DNA from: Campylorhamphus procurvoides
Taxonomy: Eukaryota > Chordata > Aves > Passeriformes > Dendrocolaptidae
DNA: 64,000 nucleotides
Assembly: GCA_013396655.1 (NCBI GenBank)
Contig: WBMV01004161.1
Coordinates: forward strand, 944,084 to 1,008,083
Direction: 5' to 3'
The position numbers and the translations under genes are program-made. Of the stretch, positions 1-13,335 are shown piece by piece (position 1 is the first letter of the stretch; each line of letters starts with the position of its first letter). The notes beneath the pieces were generated by a model. It was not told the origin of the DNA and did no database searches. It saw only the letters and a list, made by a program, of their open reading frames with translations.

Positions 1-525
1 CAGCCCATTGTCCTCCGCCCCCGCCGGCACCGTACAAAATCCCCCTCCCCGGTACGTCTGTTCCTCTGGAATGACAACCACCATCCCAGCGGGGTGCAGA
101 GCCCCCGAAATCCCTCTGGGCAAGGTTCCCTGCCCTGCGAGGGAGCAAAGTGGGCTCTTAAAAACACAAGAGGAGAGAGCAATTCCCTGAGAGTCACTGT
201 TTGGATGTGATTGATCTCTTTGGGAGGTGCATCCTCTCCTCTGATTTTGTGCTTCAGAGCTCCCTGGGTGAACCTGGAGCCTGTGTGTGCTGAGGATGAC
301 TTCTTCCCTGCCTGAGGCCAGTGGGGCCCTGTTTTAAGTTGATTTTTTGCTGTATAGCATCGCCCAAGGTGGCTAAGCAGGAAGAGGGAGGTGGGAATTT
401 TGTCTTTGCTGTTGAAAGCTCAGGGAAGCTTTTGGCAGGAAAAATTTGGAAAAGAGAGAAATGGGTTAAGGGACCTGAAGACAGTTCTCAGTTGCAGCAG
501 CTTTTTTATCTGAGAGAGTCAGTGT

Positions 526-571
526 TGTCATTTCTTGCCTTCAACCTCTGTCATTTCTTGCCTCCAACCTC
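526..571. repeat. Two-copy 23-bp direct repeat
   Basis: TGTCATTTCTTGCCTTCAAC at 526 is repeated with one change at 549, a 23-bp period, followed by a degenerate start of a third copy. A minor local duplication in intron. Confidence 0.8.
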
Positions 572-3500
572 TGCCATTGGAAAATCATGGGGGTGCTTTT
601 GTTTAAGTCTTTATTCCTGAAAAATTGCATCTTAGCTATGCAAAAGCTTGCTAACCTCTGCAGTGATTTATCTAATCAGGAGAAGGGGAATGACACGTGT
701 TTGCAGTTGCTTTGTGAAGGAAGTTGCCTCCACGGGGGTGATTTTGATGGATAAATTCATGGGTGCTTGATAGTGGAGGTGAGCATTTTTCAAGGCACAA
801 ACCCAGTGACTTTTGTGTTTATGCTGGTTTGGAACTGGCTTCTGAGGCATCTTTTTCATTTCTGGTCTTGGAGAGGAAATCCAGTCAACAGGAGAGGAGG
901 GAATGGCAGCTGTGCTGTGTGTCTGTCGGGTGTGCAGGACCCCAGCCCTGCACTGTGTGGTGAGAAGGGGGTGACAGTCTCCTCTTCTCTTACAGGCCAG
1001 TTTCTGTAGGCTCCTACAGGGCTAAAGGGGAGAAAGAGACTCCTCTGGAGCACAGGATTCAGCCAAGCCAAGGTCTGAATTGCACAGTGATTATGAACTC
1101 CAGGTCTTGGCTGCAGGGAGAGCAAGATATTTGTCACCTGAACAGTGTCTGTGAACCCAACCATCCTTTTGGCTTGGGTGCCTGTGGGCTCTGGAGTGGT
1201 GGTAGCTCAGGCTTGTGAGTCTTGAGCCAAATGTGTGACCAGCTGGGTTGGCTGTGGGGAACTGAAATCCTGAATTATATATATCTCCCCATCTCCGCTG
1301 CCCGGCAGCTCACAGGAGTGTTATCGAGCAGATCCTTTTAAACAGAGATGTGGATGTGGGAGCTTGGTTAGGGAGGCCATTAAGTGTTTGAATCTCCTTG
1401 CTGCCTGCTTGGGTGAACGCTGCTCCTTCCTCCTGCGTCTGTAATTATGAAGGGCTGAGAGAGCAACCTCAGTGGACTGACTTAAAAGTTTAATGAAGCT
1501 TAAAGTCTTGTAGGTTGGGCTCTTGAGTCTGAGCTTGTTTCAGCTCTGGCCTTAGGAAGGAGAGTTAACCAGAAGGGAGGAGTGGCTTCCTGCCTGTATT
1601 ACCTCAAGGACATGAAACGCATGTTGATGGGAGGTGCAGTTATGGAGATGGATTAGCAGAAAGTAATGAAAGAAGACATCAGAGATGGGTGAAGATGGGC
1701 TGAAGGGCCCTGCATGGGAAATGTAGTTCTAAGAGAGGTGTTTATCCTTGACAGGGGGAAAACTGGCCATGACAGGGACAGACTTTTCTGGTCCCTGCTG
1801 GGCCAGATGCGTGTGTGACAGATGCCCTCTGCTGTGCAGCTCCAAACCCAGGCAGTGCAGGTGGATGGGTCTGGGGGCAGCAGGATCTAGGTGGTTCACC
1901 CATTCTGTGTGGTGTGACTCACTTGTCACAGTGCCCCTCAGAGATGCTCTAGAGGGTTGCCAGGGTGGGACACAACTCACTCCCTGGCATTGTTTCTCCA
2001 TGGCCAGCAAGGTTCAGAGGCATTGGTGCCACCCATCCTTATCCAGGCAGGAGGGTGTGAAGAGATGAATCTGGCTGCTAAGCCAGAGCCCCAAATCCAC
2101 CCAGCTCTGCTGGGATGGCCCATCCCCATCCTCCAGAGGAAGTGCAGTTTCCCTGCCAATAATGTCTTTATGCTATTTCCAACCACATAACAGAAAAATC
2201 CTAGGAACTCCCTGAATCCTTGGCTTTTAAAGTAAGCATACCCCCACCTTGAACTGATTTATTTGAGCCTGTTTTGGCACTTCTGCCTCCAAGCGTCAGC
2301 CCTGGTCCTTCCCTCCCTGGCCTGATGCCTGCAGAGCACCATTCTCAGGCAGAGCAGCCTTGGGGTGGTGCTTTGCAGGTCTCCCTAGTCAGCCAAGGAC
2401 ATGTCTCGGGCACATTGTGGGTGAAAGGTGCTAATGAAATGACACCCAAATCTGTGCCTTTCACTTCAGTGCCTGTGTGCTGGAAAAGTGCAGCAAAAGT
2501 CAACCAACGATGCATCTTGCCGAAGCTGCATTTTTTTTTCCATAAGGATTAGTGGTTCAAGAGCGGGGATTTTCAAACTGACAAGCCCTTGGCAGAGAAA
2601 TAATTACAGGCTTTTTATCCTTTGTGTTTCCTAAGTAGTTCTAAATAACTTTTTCCCTTGAGGCATTTTTTTAAGTCCAAAAAATGGGGGGGGGAAAAGA
2701 AAAGTGAATTTCCTTAGTGTTCTTTAAAATATGCAAGATGTTTGTGGAGATCATTTAAGTTTCAACTATAAGGTTTTTTGTGTGCGTTTTTCCCTTTAAC
2801 CATGTCCAACGAACCAAAGTTTCTTGGCTGGTGATGCTTCAGAAATGGCTCTTAGAAATGGGAGATGGAGGGGGATAGATGTGATCACTTCTTGGCCATC
2901 TCAGGAATGCGAGCTTTGCCTCTCCAGGATATTCCCCAAGGTTTTTACCCCTCTCCTTGCTGTAAGAGAAGGTTTCTGGGGCTCGTGAAGCTGGTTTTCC
3001 TTGTCAATATCCATTATGTACTTGTGCCGAGTTGCTGTGTGTCCTGCTGGGAAGACACGGCCATCCCCCTTTCCTTGGCATCCCACAGCATTTCCACGGG
3101 CTGCAGAGCCCACTGGGACTCACCCAGCCCTGTCATCAACTGGGTCTTCTCCTTGCCTGTACCTCCATCCTGTCTGCCTTGTCCAGCCTTTTTAATTTAA
3201 AACAAGAAAAGCAGTGTGATGTGAAAAAAACCCTCCTGGGGGCAGCTGAGGGGCAGCTCCAAGGCACATGGGAGCTTATGCCTTTTAGCCCTGCTAAAAT
3301 CCACCTCGTGTGAGTTTCTATGGAAGCCCTTAACACGGTACCCTGATTTTCTGAGCATGCTGGACACGCCTGTGCCACAACATGTTTTATCATGCCACAG
3401 TCCCAGCCTGGAGCTCTTTGCCCCCTGCTCTTTTGCCCCACTGGGAAGAGCCCTCTGGAGTATGCTGCCCCAAATCCCAGCTATCCCATGCCTGACCAGG

Positions 3501-4993
3501 GAGGAGATACCCATCCCTCCCACTGCTTGTGATGCAAGGGGGGACCTGGGAGAGGACCCCCTGGCGTTTACACTCGCTGCAATATGAAAGGGCAGCTTCG
3601 GGGCTGTGTTATTGCATCTGCTGGCAGTGCAGCACCGGGATGCTCCCACGGGATTGCCGGTGCAATATTCCTGCCGTGGGCAGGGAGGGGGGCCAGGCTG
3701 CTGTTAATAACAGCGTGGCTCTACCTTGACTTTATTAAGTGAGGGAAGCCTCCTTTCCTCGCACCCCAGGCGTGTCTGAGTCTGGGCTTCGGTGTGAGAG
3801 GGGAAGGAGGTGGGAGTGGAGTGGAGGAAGTGTTTGAAGTAATTAGAGCTGCTTGGTGGAGAGAGAGGAATCGCCAGGAGGGGTGGCAGCGATATCTTGA
3901 TGAGGTGTCCTGCTCCTGACCTTCTGCAAAACCTCCTGTGGGCTCTGCCCAACCCACCCTTCTCCTCCCAGCCCTTCATCTACCTGGGGCTATGGCATTT
4001 CGTGAGTGGAGTGGTGAATGCCTTGCTTTCCCCATTGTCCCCTCTGCTGAAGACTCTCTAAGGGTAGCTGAAGTGTGGTTGAGCTGGTGAGGAGGCCACA
4101 GTGTAGCTCCAGGGCTCACAGAGCCTCTTGTGCCCTGCAGATGTGATGGGTGACTCTGTAGAGCAGCGTGGTACCAGGAGAGGAGAACTTCTTGTCCTGT
4201 TTCTCCTCTTCCCCAGCCATCATTTCTCAGGGGAAAGAGGTTTTTCTGAGCTTCCCCTGTCCAGACGCTGCCAATCCCACTAAAACTTCTGACTGGAGCA
4301 GGGATTACGTGCTCAGGTTTCAGCCCTTGTCTACGAGCGGTGTAAACTTTCTGCTGGAGCTCAAGTGACATTTTGTGGGAGATAGGAGAGTATTAAGTGT
4401 TGGTCCTTGCAGATAAAAATAGCTGCTGGCCCGACAACGTTTTCTGTCGTCTTGTCACTGGTCTGACCCGGCTCTGTCGCCTCCACAGTGGTGCTCCCAG
4501 CTGGGTTTTTTCATGTTGTGGGGTGCTGGGGGACACCTGCAGCCTGACCTGACGTGGTCATGCTCTGAGTGCCCTCACCTGCCTGTCACAGCAGCACTCA
4601 CCGTGGCCTGGGTGGTGCTGTAGGCTTGAGGGCAAACTGGACCAGAGCAGGAGGTCCTGGGTTTGTGTTCACAAGGGCTGGAAGGAATCACCATCCATCC
4701 CCCCCACTGTGAGCCCACCCTAACCAAACCCAGGATCCCTCTTCCCTGGAATCAGAGACCAAATTGCTCATTCCTGCAAACCTCACTGCTGAAGTGGCCG
4801 CTCTCCTGATTACGGGAGGGCTCATGTGCGCACACGTGGCTGCCTGTCTGTTTTTCCCGTTGCTGTGTTTCAGAGCTGATGTTTTTATCCTGAGGTTAGA
4901 GCTGGAGTTGGCTCAGGGCCCTTCAGCAGCATCGGCAGAGCTGACTCTTGCCGCTCCAGAAATGCAGGGATGGGGCCAGTCGAAAGGAAAGGG

Positions 4994-5021
4994 AAGGAGG
5001 AGAGGAGGAGGAGGAGGAGGG
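4994..5021. repeat. GGA/AGG microsatellite
   Basis: A purine-rich run of about nine GGA/AGG triplets. Capable of triplex or slipped structures; otherwise ordinary. Confidence 0.8.
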
Positions 5022-6409
5022 AGCGGCATGGTCTGGCTCGCTGCTGAGCTCTGACCAGATCTGATACTGGGAGAGGCTCTCCCACCCTGCCTGCCCCGTG
5101 CTGTTCCCCAGCTCCGCTTCAGAGTAGTATCTGCCTGCTCCACCTCTGAAAACAGCCAGCGTGGCTCTGGAAGGGCTTGTGCACAGCTGGTAGGATGGCA
5201 GAAGGGACAATTTCTCCTGCTGTTGAGCCTTTCATTCTCATGCCTGGGTCAGGAGGTCCCCAGCCATTGGCCTCTATGGACTGGGCATCCTTTGAGGATG
5301 CCATCATTCCATTTGCTTGCTCTTCTGAATGATGATGCTCCCATCATTCTCCTCAAGGATCTCTTCATGGAGAGTGAGGCATAGGCAGGCTGCCTTCGAT
5401 GCACATTTGTAATTGGAGCCCTTAAATACCTTCTCAAACGAGTAAAGGCATTTGGGAACAGCATCTTTTCCAGATTCTCTTTGCTCTCTGGTTCAAGGCC
5501 CACCTGCCCCTGGGGGATTCGTCATCTTGTGTGGTGTCATCCATCAGCTGAACCGTCTCTCCCACCAGAAGTAAGGAACAAGGTCCTCCTTGTGCGTCTG
5601 GAGCCAAACCAATGTGATGGCACTTGGCCACTTACAGTAGTGGGCGATTACTGAGCCCCTGCCAGGAATTCTTGCAGTGGGATTGGGAACGCTCTCGGGT
5701 GTTAAATTTGTCCTGCAGTGTGTAACCTCTAAGTCGAGCCCGTCGTCTTTTGTAACAGATCATATGATGCCAGCGATGGCAGCCGCCCGCCCGCCCTGCG
5801 TTTCAAGGTCAGAGCTGAGCTTGGGGCCAGAGGGGCAGCTCCTGGCTGCAGCCTCTCCTGGCTCTTGGGCCTCTCACCGGGCTCTGCTCCCTCACAGGGT
5901 AAAGCCTCTGGTGCCTCAGGAGCTCAGGCTTGGAGATGGAGGCTGTTTTGTTCCCATTCGGTGAGGCTGCAGACCACACCTCAAGATCTCCCACTGCAGG
6001 GTGTGCTCCTGGGATGCAAACCCTGCTTGTGTCCCATGTGCCATGGGCACGCTGTCCCCACATCTGGAAACAACTGCGCTCAGCCAGAACCCGTGCAGGT
6101 GCAGCTCCATCCCCTGAGACTTGTGCCAAGGACAGGACCTTCCAGTGTACATACAGACAATATTCCCTCACTCACCATGCCTTAAAACGTGTCCCAGTAA
6201 GGAATTTATCTTGCATCCCTGAAGCCAAGGGAACTGCTGAGTAGGAAAGGGTGTGCTGGCAGAGGTGAGAGTGCAGGGTCCTGTCTGGGTGGATACCCAG
6301 TGGTGTTGCTGCCTGCTCTGTCCTTTCAACCCCTCCACAGGAAAGCACGGCCATTCCCATGGGAAGAGTTTCCCATGGGCTTTATCAGTAAGTAAATGTT
6401 TTAGGCCCA

Positions 6410-6545
6410 TCAGTGTATCAAGCAATTAGAAGGGACTGCTTGGACAGATCGTTAAATAAGAATTAAAGGTTTAGAATATTAATGGGCAGTTGGCCCTTAC
6501 CAGTTCTCTTGTTACATGAACGTTTCATTTATAATTTGGACCCAA
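6410..6545. promoter_or_regulatory. Candidate intronic regulatory island (AT-rich)
   Basis: AT-rich patch with CAATTAG near 6421, TTAAATAAGAATTAAAG, ATATTAATGG and TTATAATTTGG in about 120 bases, set in GC-richer intron. Chosen by motif density and lack of repeat character; conservation was not tested. Confidence 0.22.
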
Positions 6546-6942
6546 GGTGGGATGTGCTGAGAGATGCTCAGGCTGCAGCCTGCACACGGGGGTTAACGTG
6601 GTGCTCTCTCCTGCCAGAAAATAATAAAAGCCAGGGACTGTCTAGGGATTGTGCATGAAGGATTAGGAAGAGGATATGCATGGGCCTGTCTGCAGCTGGT
6701 TGAAGTCTAGTGCAGAGGGGTGAGCCTGGAAATCATTGCTTTCTGATAGCTGTGAGGGGGCCAGCGTGGAAAGGGAGCTTGTCTCTTAAAACCTGGGGAG
6801 CTCTGCAGCTGGCTGATGCTTTTAGTGGGAGGCAGTGAGTGGATCCTCTCTCCCTGAAAGACATCTGTGTTGGTCAGGAAGGAGGAAGCACCATGGGGTG
6901 GATGCTTCTGCCTCCACTTCCCAGGTGCTGCAGTTGTTCAGC

Positions 6943-7106
6943 ATGAGTGGTGAATGCTGTGCTCTAGGGTTTGGGTTTTTTGGTGAGTGGAGGATGCTGG
7001 GCTCCTGGGACTGGGTTTTCAGTGTGAGTGGAGGATGGTGGGCTCCTGGGACTGGTCTTTCAGTGTGAGTGGAGAATGCTGAGCTCCAGAGGTAGGGTTT
7101 TCTGCC
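6943..7106. repeat. 41-bp minisatellite, four copies
   Basis: Copies start at 6943, 6983, 7024 and 7065 (period 40-41). Each begins rTGAGTGG, and the last three are similar along their length (GGATGCTGGGCTCCTGGGAC in the clearest). The first copy is the most diverged. Confidence 0.88.
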
Positions 7107-7539
7107 CTACTACAGGATGCCTTGTCAGACCCACAGATTCTGCTTGAGAGCCTGGCTTCATCCACAGCATTATCTATGGCTTTTTGATTTTTAAAGCTGC
7201 AAGTCCCAGAGTCAAGGGATTCAATGGAGTCCTCCTCTACCTTCACTGACAGACAGCTCTTCTGGCTCTCTGGCTCTGGGAAAGCTGGAAGATTCCCAAG
7301 ACTTGTGTTTATTTGGCTTTTTGATTTTGGCTGTGCTGTTTCTTGAAATAGTCACCTTGAGCTGGTTCGGGAAGCTGCAGTCACAGCTCTTGAGGTTAGT
7401 GGGTGCACGAAGATTTCCAAGCATCAGGTGTTACACATTACAATTTACCTTGCAACCACCACGCTTGTGGAAGGTGCCTGTGGAGACGGAGGCATCGGAA
7501 TTCCCCAAGGCAAATCAGGGCTTTATGGCCCTCACCCAA

Positions 7540-7760
7540 GACAAGCACGTTGCTTTTGTGGCAACTATTAATTGCTTCCTGAATTTAAAAAGCATAAGCA
7601 AACTCACTTGCTGGGGAACAAGTTACCTGGTGCATAAATGCTTTGCCATTAGTGCGTGGCTGACCCTGACGGATGATGTGAGGACCAGAAGAGCTTTCAA
7701 AGAATTTACCAGAAACCATTTTCAGGGGAGGTTGTGTGTTGTAAATCCTGAAGTAATGGG
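7540..7760. promoter_or_regulatory. Candidate intronic regulatory island
   Basis: Contains CTATTAATTGC, AAGCATAAGCAAAC and GGTGCATAAATGC in sequence free of repeats. An open frame of 158 codons crosses it (7303-7779) but has no recognisable domain. Conservation untested. Confidence 0.22.
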
Positions 7761-10700
7761 ATGGAGGGAATTAGGTTAGATCATAGCTTGCAGAAACCGG
7801 GCACGATTCCCCATCGAGGATCTTGAGATCATCAGAGCAGTGTGGTGAGTGGAGGCCCCCACGAGTCCTTATCCCAGCGACCGACGAGTGAGTTTACAGC
7901 CTGGAAAATGAGATTATCGCAGGGTTTGCTTTACACGTGACACTGGGGAGCAAACAGGGTCCTGTTACATCCAAAGGTGCATTGTAAAGTGGCAGGGGTT
8001 CCTGGAAGAGGCAGCCCAGGACAGGGCTGTTTATGCTGGGTGGAGGATGCCTCTTGCATCCAGCACCCAGTGCAGCAGCACTGTGGCCCCTTGCAGCCTC
8101 TTGCATGGGGGTTTTGGGTGGTCCTGTGCCTCTGCTGAGCTCACCCCATCTCAAGATGCTTTAGGACATTTAGCTGCTAGAGCAAGGGAGGTGGTGTCTG
8201 TCTTGCTCTCGCAATCTGCCCTGGTGTATAATCCGTCTCTCTGCTCCTGCCATGAGCTGTCCTAAAGCTGTTTTCAGGTTCTGGGGGGCCCCAGCCCCTC
8301 CTTAGTAACTCCCCAGCCCATGGATGGGGCTGCTGAACTATTTCACAGGGAGATGCTGGCGCGTGGGGTTGTTTGCTGCCTCTCCCCTCCAGTAACACCT
8401 TTCATTTGCTTGCTATCTCCACTGGTTTGCCCTTCCTTGGCTCCCCCCACACCAGGGAGATGGGGCTGGGCCAGCTTTAGGGATGCCAGTGGCTTTTTTT
8501 TGCTCAGCAAACAGTGTTAAACCACTCTCATTTGAAAGGGCAAGTGTGGGAAAGAGGCTGTTTCGCCTGCAGCAAAAAAGTATTTTCCAAATCCAATATC
8601 TATGCAATGAGGGGTACCCTGGTGGGAATTACACATCCTTCCATGGGGCAGTGCTTGCAGGGAAAGCAGTCAGAGGCCAGGCTGCCTTGAGTCATAATAA
8701 TAGTCTTGCTGGCTGCCTGGGGCAAGGCACTGGGGCTTGAAAGATCAAATCTAGAGGCTGATCCTCCTCTGCCTGTTAATGTTGGCGTAGCAGATCACAT
8801 CCCGCTTGTCCGTCTGTTGTGGAATTGCCTGGCGTGCACAGGGGTTGGTGATGTTTGCAGGATGCCTGTGCTTGACACTGGGGAAGGTGTAAGTCTAGAT
8901 TAGCATTGGGGTGTGTAGTTTTGCATCTCCAGATTTCACTCTCTCCAGCAGAAGGACAGAGTTCAAAGAAGCTCTGGCTTTCCTGGAATAGGAAATGGCT
9001 TTTTCTTCTCTTGCCCAGAAGGGTCCCACCCCAGCTGGGAAGCCCTGTATCCATCTGGGTGTGGAAATGTGGGTGGAAAGGTCTATGAGAGGACCGTGTT
9101 TTGCTCCTGCTGCGCCAGTGCTGATCTTTCCTCTTGCGCATGGTGTGTTTGGTTTGGGTCTGAGCTTGGGGCTTGTCTTTATTCTCGATTAGAAAGGGGG
9201 GAAAGAAATTCAGGAGGCCCCAGTGAGGTGGGCTTGGAACAGGGTGGCTCTCCCTTCACTGAGCAGGAATTGGCATCCAATTTTCTTACTCCCTTTGTTA
9301 AATGGACCTGCAAACCCATTGCAAAGCAGAGGTGAATGCCCCGTGGCCAGATTGCAGGGTCTTGCTTAACCCAGTGCTGCCAGGCTTCTCCCCACACTTC
9401 TCATGTGAGGCCTCACCTTCACCTTTTCACCAGTGAAAAGTCCCCAGATTGGCATGACTGGCCTTGGGGTTCAGGGTTTTCTCTTGGAGATGGGTTTTAA
9501 TCAGCCTTGTAGATGCCTTCTGTGATGAGCAGTTGGATGTGGGAAGTACCCTGTGGTGGCCACAAGGATGAAGAGGCTGTTTTGAAATGAGTCCCCTGCT
9601 TTATCCTTCTCAGGAGGTGTCTTGGAGGAACCTTTCCATGCTGGTGACATGCAGGTCACTCTGTGCATTCCCCACCCCAGAAGGTGTTTAACAGGTGACA
9701 TCCTTAGGCTTCAGTGGTAAGGTGCTTTGGAAGTTGGTTCCCTAGCCAAGGGCTCTGTGTTGCTTTGGTTTGGACTCTGCTCAGGTGGTTTTCCTCCTGG
9801 TATGTACCTTCCCCACGGGCTTTCACGAAGAACTCAGGCTGGCTTTGGCTTTCTGCCTGTGCATACACAGCTTCGTGGCCTGAGGTGGTGCCACCGCTGC
9901 CTTTCAGCTTTGTGTGAGTCTTTTCCCACCTCTGCATCCCACAGAGGACTTTCAGGGACAAAGGAGCCCCGTGAGGGAGGGAGATGCTGTAGAAATCAAG
10001 GTGTGGTGGCCTGGTGTGCCACATCCACCGCTGTGTCCAGCCACCTGGTGGGTCACATTCATGTCTGGCTTTGGGGACCACCCCTCCCAGAGGCAGAGAG
10101 CGCCCAGTGAGGATTGTTTTCTGGGAAACAGGGACAGAGAAATGCAACATTCATGTTTACAAGCCAGCAAGGCCATCTCTGAAAGAGGAGGTGTGGAGGT
10201 GCTTGGGATGCAGCTGGCAGAGGGGCTGGGGTCCCCTTTGCACCGATGCTGCTGGGAGAGGCTGTTTTTATCTGGTGTTTTCCACCCCTTGGCTCGGCAG
10301 CAGAAGGTGAAGGGTTCCCTTGCCTGCCCTGGCTGTCAGCAGGGCTGTACAGGCAGGACATGGGAAAGGAAGGAGAAGAGGATAACGCCCCAGCCGCAGG
10401 CCCTGGCCATTTCTGGATGAGTAGGTCATCTGGGTGTGGGAGGGAAGCTGGTTTCCAAGCCAGCCCGGAGAGGCTGAGATTGGGTGTATGTGTGATTTGG
10501 GGGAAAGTGAGAAGGGATTTCTTAGGCAAGAGGAATGCAAGTTTCCTCCTTCACATATGTCTCCTGTTCTTCTAGTTTGCAACAAAAGTCATCAAATTGC
10601 CCAAGACCTGGCAGCAAGGACAGCCTGAGAACAGCCCACAAATCACGGAAAAGCGTCTCTGCTCCTCCCTGCCTGCCTCCACCTCCTTGAGCATCAGGAA

Positions 10701-12359
10701 CCACTTCAGTCCCCCTTTGGGCAATAAAACTCCTGCCCCTTCCTCTTGTGGGGCAACTGCACAGCCCAGAGCTTGTGCTCACTGTAACACTGGTCCTGGT
10801 GGGTTAGAATTCTGGGTTTCCCTTGAACTGGTTCTGTTTTTAAACCCTTCAAATGGTCCAGGGAGGGTCTTGAGCTCTCAGACATCAGAGGTGACAGCAG
10901 CCATTTGGAGGAGACACTGTGACATGGCTGGTGTGACTTTCCTTGTCCCAGGTGGTGGGGACAAGTGACAATGACTCAGGTCCTGCTTGATCTGCCTGGA
11001 TTGTCAGGCACTGGGAGAGGAGACAGGGGCTCCCAAGGATGCCGAGCTGGGGAGCACCAGGGTTTGGGGGTGTAGGACTCCAGCTGAGAGGCAAAGGAGA
11101 AGCTGTGTGTCAGGGTGAAGGGTGTTTCAATGAGCCCAGCCGTTCCCCTGCAATCCTGTCGGCTGCTGATTTTTATTTGGCAGAAGGAGCTGTTGGTGCA
11201 GCAGAGCTGCAGAGATCAGGCGAGCCTGTCTGAGCCCTCCTCTTCACCCTGCACATCTCAGGGATGAGCAGAGTCCTTCCTGCCACTGGGATTGAGAGGT
11301 TAGGATCAATGCTGAAGGCATGTTTCATGCTGCTTCATCTGCCTCCTTTGGGGCTCCCAGAGCAATGTGAGAGTGACTGCAGCCCCACCATCCTCCCTTC
11401 ATGATCTCTTGTGTCCTGCCTGGTTTTGCAGCCACCTGGTTTGCACCAAGAAGCACTTGGGTTACCCCGTTTTGGTCATTTAGTTATGGTATTTTCTTAA
11501 AAGAAAACAAATCTGTCCATTTTACTACTAAGTGTAGACCAGCAGTGATACCAGAACTGGGACCACCAAGGTGTTCCACCCTCAGGGTCCACCCCTCATC
11601 CCATGACCCACAGACAATGATGAGGCAAGTGGTCTGGGGGTTCATGTGATGGAGAAGACACGAGGAACTTCAGCATGGCCAGACGGTCAGGGGCATCTAG
11701 CACTTCATGCTGGTTGATACAGGACATGTAGTGAGTGGCCCTGGGAGACTCTGCAGAGGAGGAATTACTTAAGTGTACAAGTGAGGTGTGGGGCTTCTCA
11801 TGCATGAACATAACCATTAGCTCCACATACCAACTGCTGTCTCCCTGCCTTGCTTTACCCAGAGTGAAAGTGGCAGCTCTCTGCCTTGCTGTACATGGTA
11901 GATCCACCTGGGAGCTCAGAGGAGAAATGTTCATACAGTGGGACTTCCCAAACCCAGGCAGGGGCAAACAGCTTCAGATGAAGTCAAGTAGCATGTAGTG
12001 GTTCTGCTTGGGTTATATTTTTCCTACACAGCACTAGCCCACCCCAGCAGGATGCCTGGTTGACCACCAGCATGCAGTGCTGGTCCTTCCACTCTCCTGG
12101 TGAAGCCTTGCAGACTGCCCTGCTCACTGGGAGCCCTGGGACGTGGCTTGCAGGGGACCTGGAGGGCTGGTTTCCTTCATGGGCTTTCTGCTTCCCTGCT
12201 CCTGCCTTCCTCCTCCCGCTGGAGCATCTGCTCCGGATGTTCTTCCCCTGGACTGCAGAAGCTGCATCTTTCCAAGCTGAATTTCCTTTGTTATATTTTT
12301 TTTTTAATCTCTCCAGGGTCTCCTTCAAATTGTTTTGCTCCATTCCGTCCTCTCCAGTT

Positions 12360-12410
12360 TATTATCTCCTACTAATGTTATTAACATGCTAATTAGTCCC
12401 TAATTGCACT
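12360..12410. promoter_or_regulatory. Candidate homeodomain-binding cluster
   Basis: Within about 50 bases: the palindrome ATGTTATTAACAT (12375-12387), CTAATTAG (12389-12396) and TAATTG (12401-12406). Paired TAAT sites are the usual target of LIM and other homeodomain proteins. Occupancy is inferred only. Confidence 0.3.
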
Positions 12411-12437
12411 TGCCAATGAAGATGTCAGATAGGGCTG

Positions 12438-12500
12438 ATACTAACCCTGATGCTTCCCAATACTAACCCTGATGCTTCCCAATACTAACACTGATCCTTC
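12438..12500. repeat. 22-bp tandem repeat, about 2.9 copies
   Basis: ATACTAACCCTGATGCTTCC-type units start at 12438, 12460 and 12482. The first two are identical over 22 bases and the third carries changes. Confidence 0.9.
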
Positions 12501-13179
12501 ACATGATTATTTTTCTCTGAATTCTGCAGATTGCTCTATGCCTCCCTCATCATCTTGATTGTGTTACCTGGCTTGGTTTCACAGATGGATGCTCCCATGT
12601 GTGTGAGTGGAATTGCTCCCCTAGGAAAAACTTGCTGAGATGCAGCACAGGGTGCTTTATAAACCCCCAGGGCCGAGATGGTGATGAGTGCATCTCTGAG
12701 TGATATTTTTTAGCTGGTCCCAATGTTTTGGCTCAAAGTCATGCCTGGCTGTCCTTTCTTGGGAGGCAGAAAGAAAAGGACTTTGGAAAGTTAAAGAGCG
12801 GCATTTGCCATCCCGCCTATACACTCAACCCTCTGGCTGCCTGGGCACTGTGCAAAGGTCTCCCATGGCTATAAATAGGCAGAGAGGTAGGCAAAGAGGT
12901 GGTGAGATGGGATGAGGACAGGCGGCGAGCCAGCCTGGGCCGGCATCTGGAGCTCTCATTGCCTTCGTGCGCAGGAGAGGTGCGGTTTGTTCTGGCCACG
13001 CTGCTCTCATCAGGCAAGGTTTGCCCCCGCAGAGACTATTTTTGAACACAACCTCCCCCTGGTTACCTCTTGAAGGTGCTGCAAAGAGCCAGGGCTGCCC
13101 TACGGCGAGATGTCCCGGTGCTGGTGTGGGACACCGAGCCACGTGCTCCGAATAGCTCCGTGCAGACGTGGCCTATGGA

Positions 13180-13335
13180 GATGAAATGTGGCTCTTGACC
13201 GATTGTGAATAAATCAGGGTCAGGAGCTTGAATGCTGGCCAAGAAACCCAAAGGGATAAAATATAGCCTCTCTACAGACTGTTAGCAAACAGCACGTGGG
13301 CTGAGATCTGCTAGATAAATTTATGCGCTGTGAAT
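13180..13335. promoter_or_regulatory. Candidate intronic regulatory island
   Basis: AT-rich unique block with GATTGTGAATAAATC, GGGATAAAATATAG, GTTAGCAAACAGC and GATAAATTTATGCG. FOX-like (GCAAACA) and GATAA cores are present. Conservation untested. Confidence 0.22.

Noticed and set aside
1..190. GC-rich left edge as an LMX1A first exon or promoter
   Set aside because: No LIM1 or N-terminal sequence and no splice donor in a matching frame; position in the intron makes it unlikely.
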